Shown here: positions 52,065-60,593 of the stretch, in pieces
Position numbering within the stretch: the first letter of the stretch is position 1
Layout of the letters: every line of letters begins with the position of its first letter
Assembly: GCF_034119425.1 (NCBI RefSeq)
Contig: NZ_JAWUEL010000006.1
Span: 30,085-94,084, forward strand
DNA length: 64,000 nt
Direction of reading: 5' to 3'
From: Actinotignum schaalii_C
Lineage (GTDB): Bacteria; Actinomycetota; Actinomycetes; Actinomycetales; Actinomycetaceae
Made by a program: the position numbers and the translations under genes
The notes under the pieces: generated by a model
What the model was told of the DNA's origin: nothing
The model's input: the letters and a program-made list of their open reading frames with translations, nothing else
Databases searched by the model: none

Positions 52065-52661
52065 TCAGCCCAAGGGCACCACCGCGGCAATATCCGCATC
52101 CGGAATAGCGCCGTGGCGGAGGATATGTGCCCGTTCCCCCGCGAAACTCACGATGGTGGACGGCACCCCGCCCGGTGCGGTGCCTCCGTCCAGGTATACC
52201 GCGACTTTCTCTCCCAGCTGCTCGCGAGCCTGCGCGGCGGTGCGGGCCGGGGCGTGCTCGGTGAGATTCGCGGAGGATACGGCCAGCGGACCGGTGCGGC
52301 GCAGCAGCTCCAGGGCGAGCGGGTGATCGGGCATGCGCAGCGCCACGGTGCCGTGAGTTTCGCCCAGATCCCAGCCGATGCTGTCATTCGCGGGGAGAAT
52401 GAGGGTAAGAGCCCCGGGCCAGTACGCCGCCGCGAGCGCGCGGGCGCCGGCCGGGATGCCGGAGGTCAAACGTGCGGCGTCGTCCATCGAGGCAACAAGA
52501 ACCGGGGAGGGCTTATCGCGCCCGCGCCCCTTCGCGGTGAGGAGCCGGGTCACAGCCGCGCGCGAAAAGGCATCCGCGCCCAGTCCGTAGACGGTATCGG
52601 TGGGGAGAACCACGAGCTCGCCGCGCGCGAGGGCGGCTACCGCGGCATCACATGGGTCCAT
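52065..52661 (-). CDS. L-threonylcarbamoyladenylate synthase (TsaC/Sua5/YrdC family)
   Basis: A 198-residue YrdC-fold enzyme making threonylcarbamoyl-AMP from threonine, bicarbonate and ATP for the t6A37 tRNA modification. Conserved: VVLPTDTVYGLGADAF (threonine and phosphate site), KGRGRDKPSPVLV (KxR and K-P residues), YWPGALTLIL, VALRMPDHP and AVSSANLTEH. It is the short TsaC-like form without the C-terminal Sua5 domain. The ATG at 52661 has GGAGG upstream and overlaps the 3' end of prmC by 14 bp, indicating coupling; the longer frame to 52826 lies inside prmC and is rejected. Confidence 0.93.
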   Translation of the reverse strand: MDPCDAAVAALARGELVVLPTDTVYGLGADAFSRAAVTRLLTAKGRGRDKPSPVLVASMDDAARLTSGIPAGARALAAAYWPGALTLILPANDSIGWDLGETHGTVALRMPDHPLALELLRRTGPLAVSSANLTEHAPARTAAQAREQLGEKVAVYLDGGTAPGGVPSTIVSFAGERAHILRHGAIPDADIAAVVPLG

Positions 52662-53565
52662 ATTCTGCCTCCAAAAAACGTTCCCGCCCGGCCAGGTCCC
52701 GGCCGGTTGCCACCCGGGTGAAACCCACGCTACGGGCATAATCGCGCAGGGCCGCGCTCTGCGTCTCCGCGTGTTCGAGAACGAGGATACCCCCGTCCCG
52801 CAATAGCTGCGCCGCGCGCGCGACAAAAAGCCTGGGCAGGTCCAGGCCCTCCGCTCCCCCGCCCCACAGGGCGCGCGCCGGATCGGCCCGCACTTCTGCG
52901 CTCACGGGCGTATCGGGTGGAATATAGGGAGGATTAGCGACGACGACGCTCGCCGCGTGGTCCAGTTCCGGGAGCGGCTCAGTTACATCGTGGTGCAGGA
53001 AAGTGACGGGTGACCCGTAGCGGGCATTATTGGTGGCAGCTAGTTGCAGGGCCCGGAGATCTGTGTCGACGCCGATCACCCGGGCGGCGGGGACTTCAGT
53101 CGCAATACTCAGGGCAATGGCTCCGCTGCCGGTGCCCAAATCAAGGACGAGGGGGCCGGCCTGCTGCTCGGCGGCGCAGTTCTGCGCCGCCGCTGCGCCG
53201 TCGTTCCCAATGGCGGTAGTGTTCCCGCGGCTCTGCGCGGCCACGCACGCTCGCACGTGCTCGATGGCGCGTTCGGCGACGATCTCAGTTTCCGGGCGCA
53301 CAATCAGCGCATCGGGCGTGGAAACCAGCTCGAGGTAGCGGAAATACATCCGCCCGGTAATATGCTGCAGCGGCTCGCGCGCGGTGCGACGGGCCAGGTA
53401 GCTTGCAAAAAGCTCACGCTGGGCGGGAGGCGGGGTATCGCGCGGATAGGGGCGTTCCCCCGCTGCCGCTTCGGCCAACCAGCGGGCATCGGCGGCCGGC
53501 GAATCCACCCCGGCCGCGGTGAGCTGCGCGGTGGCACCTGCCAGCAATTCCGCCCAGGTGGTCAT
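52648..53565 (-). CDS. prmC: PrmC (HemK), release-factor glutamine N5-methyltransferase
   Basis: A 305-residue SAM-dependent enzyme that methylates the GGQ glutamine of release factors. N-terminal helical domain (1-~90), then SAM motif LDLGTGSGAIALSIA (141-155), acidic VDTD at 166-169 and the catalytic NPPYIP at 211-216. A ~25-residue Ala/Asn/Gln-rich insertion (~111-136, SRGNTTAIGNDGAAAAQN) separates the domains. It directly follows prfA, its substrate gene, with a 16-bp gap, the usual arrangement. Confidence 0.95.
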   Translation of the reverse strand: MTTWAELLAGATAQLTAAGVDSPAADARWLAEAAAGERPYPRDTPPPAQRELFASYLARRTAREPLQHITGRMYFRYLELVSTPDALIVRPETEIVAERAIEHVRACVAAQSRGNTTAIGNDGAAAAQNCAAEQQAGPLVLDLGTGSGAIALSIATEVPAARVIGVDTDLRALQLAATNNARYGSPVTFLHHDVTEPLPELDHAASVVVANPPYIPPDTPVSAEVRADPARALWGGGAEGLDLPRLFVARAAQLLRDGGILVLEHAETQSAALRDYARSVGFTRVATGRDLAGRERFLEAEYGPM

Positions 53566-53581
53566 AGCGCTCGGCTACTCT

Positions 53582-54688
53582 CTACTTTTCTTCCGCGGCT
53601 TCCATGCGAGCCGCTTCATCCATAATCCGGGCCGAGTCAATAACGGCATCCAGATCCCCATCGAGGACTGCGTCGAGATTATGGGCCTTGTAGCCAGTGC
53701 GATGATCGGAAATACGATTTTCCGGGAAATTATAGGTGCGGATGCGCTCGGAACGGTCCAGGGTACGCACCTGGGAATGACGCAATTCCGCGTTTTCAGC
53801 GGCCTGCTGATCCAGCTGGAGCTGGCGCAACCGCGCGCGCAGCACCCGCATCGCAGATTCGCGATTTTGGATCTGCGATTTTTCATCCTGCATGGAAACC
53901 ACAATCCCGGTGGGAAGGTGGGTGATACGCACCGCCGAATCGGTGGTATTCACAGACTGCCCACCCGGCCCTGAGGACCGGTACACGTCAATGCGCAGGT
54001 CATTGGCGGCGATTTCGACTTCACCCGGGTCATCTACCTCCGCGAAAACAAGCACCCCTGCGGTGGAGGTCTGAATGCGCCCCTGGGATTCGGTCACGGG
54101 TACGCGCTGCACCCGGTGAACCCCGCCCTCGTACTTGAGGTGGGCCCATACGCCTTCGGAAGGATCCTCGAGCTGCCCGCGGGAACGAATGGCGACCTCG
54201 AGGTCCTTGTAGCCACCCAGCTCGGTTTGGTTGGCACCCAGCACTTCCCAAGTCCAGCCCTTGGAGGTGGCGTAACGTTCGTACATGCGGGCCAGATCCC
54301 CGGCGAAGAGGGCGGATTCTTCCCCGCCGGCGCCGCCTTTGATTTCCATAATGACATCGCGGGCATCGTCTTCATCGCGGGGGATAAGGACTTCCGTGAG
54401 TTCCTGGGAGGCTGCCTCGTAGCGTTCTTCCATTCCGGGAAGTTCGGGGCGGAAGAGTTCAGCATCTTCCCCACCCTGGGAGATAATCTCCCGGGCTTCG
54501 GTGAGGTCCTGTTCGGCCTGGAGGAAACGCCGGTACACGCGTACCACCCGCCCGAGTTCGGCGTAGCGCCGCCCGAGTGAACGCAATTTATCCGGGGAGG
54601 AGAGAACCTCCGGGCTAGCCATATCCGCTTCGATTTTTTCAAATTCAGCGAGATGGTGCTCGGCAACCTCACGACGTGTATCAGCCAT
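53582..54688 (-). CDS. prfA: Peptide chain release factor RF1
   Basis: A 368-residue class I release factor for UAA/UAG. The GGQ motif is at 242-244 (SSGPGGQSVNTTDSAV); the stop-codon-reading PxT tripeptide is PVT at 197-199 in RVPVTESQGR, diagnostic of RF1 rather than RF2, which has SPF. KGGAGGEESALFAGDL marks the central domain. GAAAGG precedes the ATG. Confidence 0.97.
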   Translation of the reverse strand: MADTRREVAEHHLAEFEKIEADMASPEVLSSPDKLRSLGRRYAELGRVVRVYRRFLQAEQDLTEAREIISQGGEDAELFRPELPGMEERYEAASQELTEVLIPRDEDDARDVIMEIKGGAGGEESALFAGDLARMYERYATSKGWTWEVLGANQTELGGYKDLEVAIRSRGQLEDPSEGVWAHLKYEGGVHRVQRVPVTESQGRIQTSTAGVLVFAEVDDPGEVEIAANDLRIDVYRSSGPGGQSVNTTDSAVRITHLPTGIVVSMQDEKSQIQNRESAMRVLRARLRQLQLDQQAAENAELRHSQVRTLDRSERIRTYNFPENRISDHRTGYKAHNLDAVLDGDLDAVIDSARIMDEAARMEAAEEK

Positions 54689-54767
54689 AACGAGGACCTT
54701 TCTTCACGCGCACCCCGCGCGTGCCCTACCGCCACGGGACTGTGGCAGCTCTACCGACAATAGTGCA

Positions 54768-54805
54768 AAAAAAGAAAAGGAGCGCCCTTGCGGTGACGCT
54801 CCTTT
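54768..54805 (-). terminator. Intrinsic terminator after rpmE
   Basis: On the minus strand AAAGGAGCG and CGCTCCTTT form a 9-bp stem with a 12-nt loop, followed by TCTTTTTTT. This is the most classical rho-independent terminator in the window, placed 10 bp past the rpmE stop and before prfA. Confidence 0.92.
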
Positions 54806-54814
54806 CCGTGGCGC

Positions 54815-55027
54815 TTACTTCTTGCGCTTGCCGTAGCGTGCCTCGAAGCGAGCCACACGCCCACCGGTATCCAGGATCTTCTGCTTGCCGGTGTAGAACG
54901 GGTGGCAGTTATTGCACACTTCCACGCGCATGTGGTCACCGTTGTAGGTGGAACGGGTGGTGAACTCATTACCGCAGGTGCAGGTCACGGAGACCTCGTG
55001 GTAATCGGGATGGATTCCCTGCTTCAT
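54815..55027 (-). CDS. rpmE: Ribosomal protein bL31 (zinc form)
   Basis: A 70-residue large-subunit protein. MKQGIHPDYHEV is the family start. The zinc ligands are the cysteines in TCTCGNEF and VCNNCHPFYTG, so this is the C+ type, usually replaced by a C- paralogue when zinc is scarce; any paralogue is outside the window. CAAGGAGAG precedes the ATG. It has its own promoter and terminator, so it is likely transcribed separately from rho. Confidence 0.97.
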   Translation of the reverse strand: MKQGIHPDYHEVSVTCTCGNEFTTRSTYNGDHMRVEVCNNCHPFYTGKQKILDTGGRVARFEARYGKRKK

Positions 55028-55105
55028 TATCTCTCCTTGGTTCGTAGCTGCTCCCGGGTCCGAGCACGGTTCTCCGCATCACGGTGAACCGGGAGCCGAC
55101 AGAAA

Positions 55106-55135
55106 ATTATGGCACGGGCGGCCCGGCCGAGACAA
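55106..55135 (-). promoter_or_regulatory. Promoter of rpmE
   Basis: TTGTCT (55135-55130), 18-bp spacer, CATAAT (55111-55106) on the minus strand in the 195-bp gap between rho and rpmE; leader about 72 nt. Confidence 0.6.
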
Positions 55136-55222
55136 GGTACCGTGCGCGTATCACATCACTACGTGCTGCGCGCGCTCGGTACCCGACCCCCGGCCGGTTC
55201 CTCCCGCCGTGTTTTATTCGGC

Positions 55223-57190
55223 TTACTCGCCGCGCGATCCTTGCATGGAACGCATAATCGACACGAGGAATTCCGCGTTATTTTCGGTATTCCGCATCCG
55301 CTTGAGCACGAAGTCCGCCGCTTCATCCACCCCGAGAGTGCCCAGGGCCCGGCGCAGCTGCCAAATGACCTTGAGTTCTTCGGGCTTGTAAAGCATTTCT
55401 TCGCGGCGGGTACCCGAGGCGTTGATATCGATCGCCGGGAAGATACGCCGGTCCGCGAGCTGGCGCGAGAGGCGCAGCTCCATATTGCCGGTGCCCTTGA
55501 ACTCTTCGAAAATAACTTCGTCCATCTTCGAACCGGTTTCCACCAGCGCGGAGGCGATAATCGTGAGCGAACCGCCATTTTCGATATTGCGCGCCGCACC
55601 GAAGAACTTCTTGGGCGGGTAGAGCGCCGCGGCATCCACACCACCGGAGAGGATGCGCCCCGATGCCGGGGCCGCGAGGTTGTAGGCACGCGAAAGGCGA
55701 GTGAGGGAATCGAGGAGCACCACCACATCCTGACCGAGTTCCACCAGGCGCTTGGCGCGCTCGATAGCGAGTTCGGAGACGATGGTGTGATCCGAAGCCG
55801 GGCGGTCGAAGGTGGAAGCAATCACTTCACCCTTGACGATGCGGCGCATATCCGTCACTTCTTCGGGGCGTTCATCCACGAGGACCACCATGATATGAAC
55901 CTCGGGATCATTAGCGGCAATCGCCTTGGCGATCTGCTGCATAATCATGGTCTTCCCGGCCTTCGGCGGGGAAACAATGAGGCCGCGCTGGCCCTTACCA
56001 ATAGGAGCAACCAGATCGATAGCGCGGGTGGACAGGCCCTTGCGTTCGGTTTCCAGACGTAAAATCTCATCCGGGTAGACCGGGGTGAGTTTATTGAAGT
56101 CCGGGCGGCGCGCTGCTTCGGCTGCGGGCAGGGAGTTAATAGTATCTACCTGGACAAGCTGATTACCGGAACGGTTATTGTTCTGATTATTGTAACGACG
56201 ACGCGGATTACGCTTGTTATTACGGTTATTATGCGAGGAATTATCCTCATCGTGCTGGCGGATAGCGCCCACCACAGCATCCCCGCGGCGCAGACCGTAC
56301 TGGCGCACCAGCGCGGTGGAAATCTGCGCGTCATTGGGGCCGGGCAGGTAGCCGCCGGTGCGCAGCACCATCTGGTTACCCTGGGCGTCCACAATGCCGG
56401 CAACGGGAACGAGGGTATCCTCCGCCTGGCGCTTGCCGGCCGGAATCTCCTGGCGTTCCTCACGTTCGGGCTTCGAAGCCGGCGCGGATTCCTCCGCCTC
56501 GTGATCCGTGCGATCAGTACGTTCGGTGCGTTCCGCGGTGCGCCGAGAGCGGCGGGCCTCGTCGTGTTCTTCACCGCGCCGGTTGCGCTTACGGCGGCGG
56601 CGCTCCGAGGTGGTGTCATGGTGGTCACCGGCGCGGCGTTCCGCGGCATCGCCAATGGCATCCAGAACCGCGAGGGTATTTTCATCGCTGAGGGAATCGG
56701 AGCGACGCGCGGCCTGGCCGGCTTCCTGCTTCGGTTCGGGCAGATCGATATGAACCGGTTCGCGATGATCCCGGCGCACCCGGCGCCGCACCTTACGCTC
56801 CTCACGATCTTCCCGTTCTTCACGGCTGGGAGCTGCTACCGGGGCACTTTCCGCACTGGGTGCCGATACCGCTGCGCGGGTGACAGTTCGTGTTTTCCGA
56901 GTCGGAGCGGCAGCTTCCGCGGCTTCGGTAGCAACCGCTTCGCTTTCTTTCTTCGCTGCGGTCTTGGCCGTGGTGGCGGCAGCGGACTTTTCGCGCGGCT
57001 TCGTGATATTGGCGAGGCTATCTTCCTTACGGGGCCGCCCGCGGCGCGCGGGGCGAACTTCGCGAATGGCCGCGAGCAGGTCCGCCTTCTTAGCTTTCGG
57101 GTCAATGTCCAGGCCGAGTTCTTCGGCGAGCGCGCGCAGCTGCGGCACCCGCATCGTTGAGATTGCGCCTGATGTTGGGGTTTCCGTCAC
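55223..57190 (-). CDS. rho: Transcription termination factor Rho (long actinobacterial form)
   Basis: A 655-residue hexameric RNA helicase. A Rho-N SAP-like domain (~10-45) is followed by a long charged disordered insertion (~46-255, Arg/Glu/Lys-rich), the OB-type RNA-binding domain (~258-350) interrupted by an Asn/Arg-rich stretch at ~315-343, then the ATPase: Walker A SPPKAGKT at 407-414, VDERPEEVTDM, LLDSLTRLSRAYN and GGSLTIIASALVETGSKMD with the catalytic and R-loop regions. Position 437 (MVVLVDE) is Leu, as in bicyclomycin-sensitive E. coli Rho, where M. tuberculosis has Met. GTG start with GGAAGGAAC upstream. Confidence 0.96.
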   Translation of the reverse strand: MTETPTSGAISTMRVPQLRALAEELGLDIDPKAKKADLLAAIREVRPARRGRPRKEDSLANITKPREKSAAATTAKTAAKKESEAVATEAAEAAAPTRKTRTVTRAAVSAPSAESAPVAAPSREEREDREERKVRRRVRRDHREPVHIDLPEPKQEAGQAARRSDSLSDENTLAVLDAIGDAAERRAGDHHDTTSERRRRKRNRRGEEHDEARRSRRTAERTERTDRTDHEAEESAPASKPEREERQEIPAGKRQAEDTLVPVAGIVDAQGNQMVLRTGGYLPGPNDAQISTALVRQYGLRRGDAVVGAIRQHDEDNSSHNNRNNKRNPRRRYNNQNNNRSGNQLVQVDTINSLPAAEAARRPDFNKLTPVYPDEILRLETERKGLSTRAIDLVAPIGKGQRGLIVSPPKAGKTMIMQQIAKAIAANDPEVHIMVVLVDERPEEVTDMRRIVKGEVIASTFDRPASDHTIVSELAIERAKRLVELGQDVVVLLDSLTRLSRAYNLAAPASGRILSGGVDAAALYPPKKFFGAARNIENGGSLTIIASALVETGSKMDEVIFEEFKGTGNMELRLSRQLADRRIFPAIDINASGTRREEMLYKPEELKVIWQLRRALGTLGVDEAADFVLKRMRNTENNAEFLVSIMRSMQGSRGE

Positions 57191-57288
57191 GAGGTTCCTT
57201 CCTCGGAATTCAGGGGTTGTTAACGCACTTATGACAATTTCAAGTACGTGGGAAATAACCGGTATAAGAACGTCGGTTAGACCTTAGT

Positions 57289-58173
57289 CTACACCAGATA
57301 GGCGCCCTGTGTGGACATTCCAGCAGTATTCACCGTAAATCCACGCCGCTGCATCATAGATACTGTGTCAGCGTCAAGGCGTGAAAATACTAGCACGGAT
57401 GGGCCCGCACCGGAAATAACGGCCGGGAACCCGGCCGCGCGCAAGGCCCGTACCGCGTCCGCGGATGCCGGCATCGCCCCGGCGCGATAGTCCTGGTGGA
57501 GGCGATCTTCGGTGGCCTGCCACAGCAAATCCGGGTAGTGCTCGAGGGCGAGGGCAAGCATCGCGGTGCGCGAAGCATTAAAAGCTGCATCTGCGTGCGG
57601 AACGGTATCCGGTAATGCGGCCCGCGCCTTTTCAGTCAGGAGTTGTTCACCCGGAATGAGGAGAGTGGTTTCCACCGCGGTGGGGATACGCGCCGCACGG
57701 GCCTGCGTTCCTTCCATCCAAGTAACGACGGCGCCCCCGAAAATCGCCGGTGCGGCATTATCGGGGTGTCCCTCAAATTCGGTGGCGAGGGAGAGGAGCA
57801 CGCCGTCGTCGAATATATCGGGGCGATCCACGAGGCCGCGCACTAAAAGTAAGCCGGCCACCACGGCCGCCGCGGAAGAACCGAGGCCGCGCCCCTGCGG
57901 AATCGCGTTAACGCAGTGCAGCTCGAAGCCGACGCCGGGCAGGGCCGCGGCCTCAAAACCGCGGCGCAGGGCCCGTACGATGAGGTGATCTTCTCCGGTG
58001 GGAAGAACATCCGCGCCCTCCCCTTCGATACTCACCCGGGTGGCACCGGTGGTGAGGCGCACGCTAACTTCGTCCCAGAGGTTATGCGCCATACCCATGC
58101 AATCAAAACCGGGACCGAGGTTGCCGGAGGTCGCCGGGACCCGCACCCGCGCTTCGGAGGTGGCGATACGCAT
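57289..58173 (-). CDS. thrB: Homoserine kinase
   Basis: A 294-residue GHMP kinase phosphorylating homoserine for threonine synthesis. VRVPATSGNLGPGFDCMG (10-27) is the N-terminal substrate motif, IPQGRGLGSSAAAVVAG (91-107) the phosphate loop, and VISGAGPSVLVF the C-terminal glycine-rich motif. The ATG overlaps the hom stop (TAATG). thrC, which normally lies between hom and thrB, is absent here. Confidence 0.96.
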   Translation of the reverse strand: MRIATSEARVRVPATSGNLGPGFDCMGMAHNLWDEVSVRLTTGATRVSIEGEGADVLPTGEDHLIVRALRRGFEAAALPGVGFELHCVNAIPQGRGLGSSAAAVVAGLLLVRGLVDRPDIFDDGVLLSLATEFEGHPDNAAPAIFGGAVVTWMEGTQARAARIPTAVETTLLIPGEQLLTEKARAALPDTVPHADAAFNASRTAMLALALEHYPDLLWQATEDRLHQDYRAGAMPASADAVRALRAAGFPAVISGAGPSVLVFSRLDADTVSMMQRRGFTVNTAGMSTQGAYLV

Positions 58174-59459
58174 TAGGCCACCTCCACCCGCACAAAGCTC
58201 GCGGTGCTCACCGTTGCCGGCCCCGCGGCGGCGGAGAGATCCGCAATGGTCGCTTCCACATCAGCTTGGAGGGCTTCGTGGGTGGTGACAGTGAGGCGGC
58301 ACAGGTGGTCCGCGGTGGGCGATTCTTGAGTAACCCCGCTAATGGACACATTGTTGCGGGCAAAAGTACCGGTAACCTCGCTGAGAACACCCACGTGATC
58401 AGCGACGTCCATGCTCAGCTGGAAACGCGAACGCGCCTGGGCGGGAGGCAGAATCGGCAGCTCTCCGTAAGCCAGTTCGCGCGGGGCCAGCCCGCCGTGC
58501 ACGCGGTGATGCGCGGCGGCCACCAGATCGGAGAGCACCGCGGTAGCGGTAGGATTCCCGCCAGCTCCCGGCCCGTAAAACATGAGCCGATCAGCGGCTT
58601 CACCCTCCACCACGATGGCGTTATAGGCTCCGTGTACGGTGGCGAGCGGATGCTGAGCAGGAATAAGGGTGGGGCCCACGTACAATTCAATGCCGTCCGC
58701 GCGCCGCTTGGCGGAAGCCACCAGCTTGACCACATAGCCTCCACGCCCGGCCGAGGCAATCATATCCGGGGTGATATCGCGGATTCCATGGGTATGCACA
58801 TCCGAAAGCTGGACGCGAGTGTGGAAAGCGAGAGAGGCCAGGATGGCGCATTTTGCCGCGGCGTCGTACCCGTCCACATCGGCACTCGGATCAGCTTCGG
58901 CATAGCCAAGCTCCTGCGCCTTTTTCACCGCGGCATCGAAACTTTCCCCGTTGGTAGTCATTTCGTCAAGGATGTAATTGGTGGTGCCATTGACGATTCC
59001 GAGAATATGGGTAACGCGATCCCCGGCGAGGGATTCGCGCAGTCCGTACACCACCGGAACGGCCCCGCCCACCGCGGCCTCGTAATAGAGGTCAACGCCG
59101 GCACGCGCCGCGGCGTCGTACAATTCTGGACCGTGTTCGGCCAGCAGCGCCTTATTTCCGGTGACCACCGAGGCACCGGCGGCAAAAGCAGCCAAAATAT
59201 ATTCGCGCGCCGGTTCGATGCCGCCCATCAATTCGATAACAATATCCGCCTGGGCAATAATGGCGTGGGCATCGGTGGTGAGCAGTGCGCGATCAATCGC
59301 AGGATCGCGCGGGGCCTCCAGGTTGCGCACCGCAATACCGATCACGCGCAGGCGCGCTCCGGCTCGCAGGTTAAATTCTTCCGCATTGGCTTGCAGCAGG
59401 CGGACGACGGCGCTTCCTACCGTTCCCGCCCCCAGCAGGGCAACCTTGACTTCCTTCAC
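58173..59459 (-). CDS. hom: Homoserine dehydrogenase
   Basis: A 428-residue NAD(P)H-dependent enzyme reducing aspartate semialdehyde to homoserine. GAGTVGSAVVRLL (10-22) is the nucleotide-binding loop; GGIEPAREYI, VNGTTNYILDEM and LGYAEADPSADVDGYDAAAK are the catalytic signature. Residues ~350-428 form an ACT domain (DVADHVGVLSEVTGTFARNN), the site for threonine feedback inhibition. GTG start behind AAGGAG. First gene of hom-thrB; the usual upstream partner lysA is separated by aroD. Confidence 0.97.
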   Translation of the reverse strand: MKEVKVALLGAGTVGSAVVRLLQANAEEFNLRAGARLRVIGIAVRNLEAPRDPAIDRALLTTDAHAIIAQADIVIELMGGIEPAREYILAAFAAGASVVTGNKALLAEHGPELYDAAARAGVDLYYEAAVGGAVPVVYGLRESLAGDRVTHILGIVNGTTNYILDEMTTNGESFDAAVKKAQELGYAEADPSADVDGYDAAAKCAILASLAFHTRVQLSDVHTHGIRDITPDMIASAGRGGYVVKLVASAKRRADGIELYVGPTLIPAQHPLATVHGAYNAIVVEGEAADRLMFYGPGAGGNPTATAVLSDLVAAAHHRVHGGLAPRELAYGELPILPPAQARSRFQLSMDVADHVGVLSEVTGTFARNNVSISGVTQESPTADHLCRLTVTTHEALQADVEATIADLSAAAGPATVSTASFVRVEVA

Positions 59460-59673
59460 GCCTACTCCTTATCTTGACGAACGCGCCGCGCGACTGCCGG
59501 CTCGGCCTGCGCGGGTGCCGGCTCGGTCCGGGCGATGCGCCGGCCCCCTAGCTGTCCTCGCGTGTCCTAGCCTAGCGAAGGTGGAGCCGATGCGCGCTGG
59601 TGGCCCGCCCGCTACCGATGTATGGGCTCCGCGTGGCACCGAAATGAGGTGTGGTGCTCACCACGCAGATGGG

Positions 59674-59679
59674 TACAAT
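59674..59679 (+). promoter_or_regulatory. -10 hexamer upstream of aroD
   Basis: TACAAT on the plus strand, followed by 6 nt and an ATG at 59686 that is out of frame with aroD. Predicted +1 is at that ATG, giving aroD a ~46-nt leader. The -35 is weak. Confidence 0.5.
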
Positions 59680-59685
59680 ATCCCC

Positions 59686-59814
59686 ATGGAAAATGCATCG
59701 AGTGATGCACGAAGAGAAAGCGAGGTGAGCGATGCCCAGTGTGAAAATCAAGGACGTCGCCTTCGGCTCCGGGCCGACGAAAATCCTCGTGTCCATAACG
59801 CCCGCCAACGGTGA
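59686..59814 (+). CDS. Candidate leaderless upstream ORF overlapping the aroD start
   Basis: The ATG sits at the predicted transcription start (6 nt after TACAAT) and opens a 42-codon frame (MENASSDARRESEVSDAQ...) that overlaps the first 83 bp of aroD in a different frame and ends at a TGA at 59812. The predicted peptide is very polar and has no recognisable domain. If ribosomes load on the leaderless ATG they would pass the aroD ribosome site, so this could modulate aroD translation. It may equally be chance; no conservation evidence is available. Confidence 0.3.
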   Translation: MENASSDARRESEVSDAQCENQGRRLRLRADENPRVHNARQR

Positions 59815-60538
59815 CGAGCTGCGGACACAGGTAGCGAAGCTTCCCGCACAGGACATTGACGTCCTGGAATGGCGCGTGGATTTCCTCGAGGACCTTTCCA
59901 CCCTCACCGAGGTGGGAACCCTTTTGCGTACATCCACGAACCTACCGATTCTGGGCACCTTCCGCTCCGCGGCGGAGGGCGGCCAGAAGGCAATTCTGCC
60001 CGATGATTACGGCCCCCTGGTGATACGCCTCATCCAATCCGGGCTGGTGGATGCGGTGGACGCGGAACTTTTCCGCACCGGAACCTGGACCGAACGCATT
60101 ATTCAGGAAGCGGCGCGGGCCCAGATTCCGGTGATTGGCTCCTACCATGATTTCCGTTCCACCCCGCCCGAAGATGAGATCGTTAATCGCTTGCGGCTCT
60201 TGCAGGTGCACGGGGCCTCCATCGCGAAAATTGCGGTGACTCCCTCCCATCCGGGCGACGTGGTCACGGTGCTCAATGCAACCTATCGGGCCAGCCAGGA
60301 ATTGCACGTACCTCTTATCACCATCGCCATGGGGGCACTGGGCACCATGAGCCGCATTACTTCCGCTATTTTCGGGTCCGCGGGAACCTGGGGTCAGGCC
60401 GGGCATACCACGGCAGCCGGGCAGATTGCGGTAGCCGAGCTGCGCCCGGTAGTGGACGCTATCTCAGCCTGGAGCAGCGCCCCGGATACCTGGGAAAAGC
60501 CCACGCAGGTAAAAGAGGCCGTGCTTCCGGAGAGCTAG
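59732..60538 (+). CDS. aroD: Type I 3-dehydroquinate dehydratase
   Basis: A 268-residue class I (Schiff-base) dehydroquinase, converting 3-dehydroquinate to 3-dehydroshikimate in the shikimate pathway, or the reverse when quinate is degraded. Catalytic residues match the family: E46 and R48 in EWRVDF, H139 in GSYHDF and the imine-forming K166 in IAKIAVT; MGALGTMSRI holds the substrate-binding region. Many actinobacteria use the unrelated type II enzyme, so a type I gene is notable. GAGGTGAGCG precedes the ATG. It is a lone plus-strand gene inserted in the minus-strand argS-lysA-hom-thrB block. Confidence 0.95.
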   Translation: MPSVKIKDVAFGSGPTKILVSITPANGDELRTQVAKLPAQDIDVLEWRVDFLEDLSTLTEVGTLLRTSTNLPILGTFRSAAEGGQKAILPDDYGPLVIRLIQSGLVDAVDAELFRTGTWTERIIQEAARAQIPVIGSYHDFRSTPPEDEIVNRLRLLQVHGASIAKIAVTPSHPGDVVTVLNATYRASQELHVPLITIAMGALGTMSRITSAIFGSAGTWGQAGHTTAAGQIAVAELRPVVDAISAWSSAPDTWEKPTQVKEAVLPES

Positions 60539-60553
60539 CGTCCTAACCGTGCA

Positions 60554-60590
60554 GGTTGCCGGTCTGAAGGTGCGCTAAGGGCCGGCAACC
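60554..60590. terminator. Hairpin between convergent aroD and lysA
   Basis: GGTTGCCGG (60554-60562) and CCGGCAACC (60582-60590) pair perfectly around a 19-nt loop in the 55-bp gap between the two stop codons. Confidence 0.65.
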
Positions 60591-60593
60591 GCC

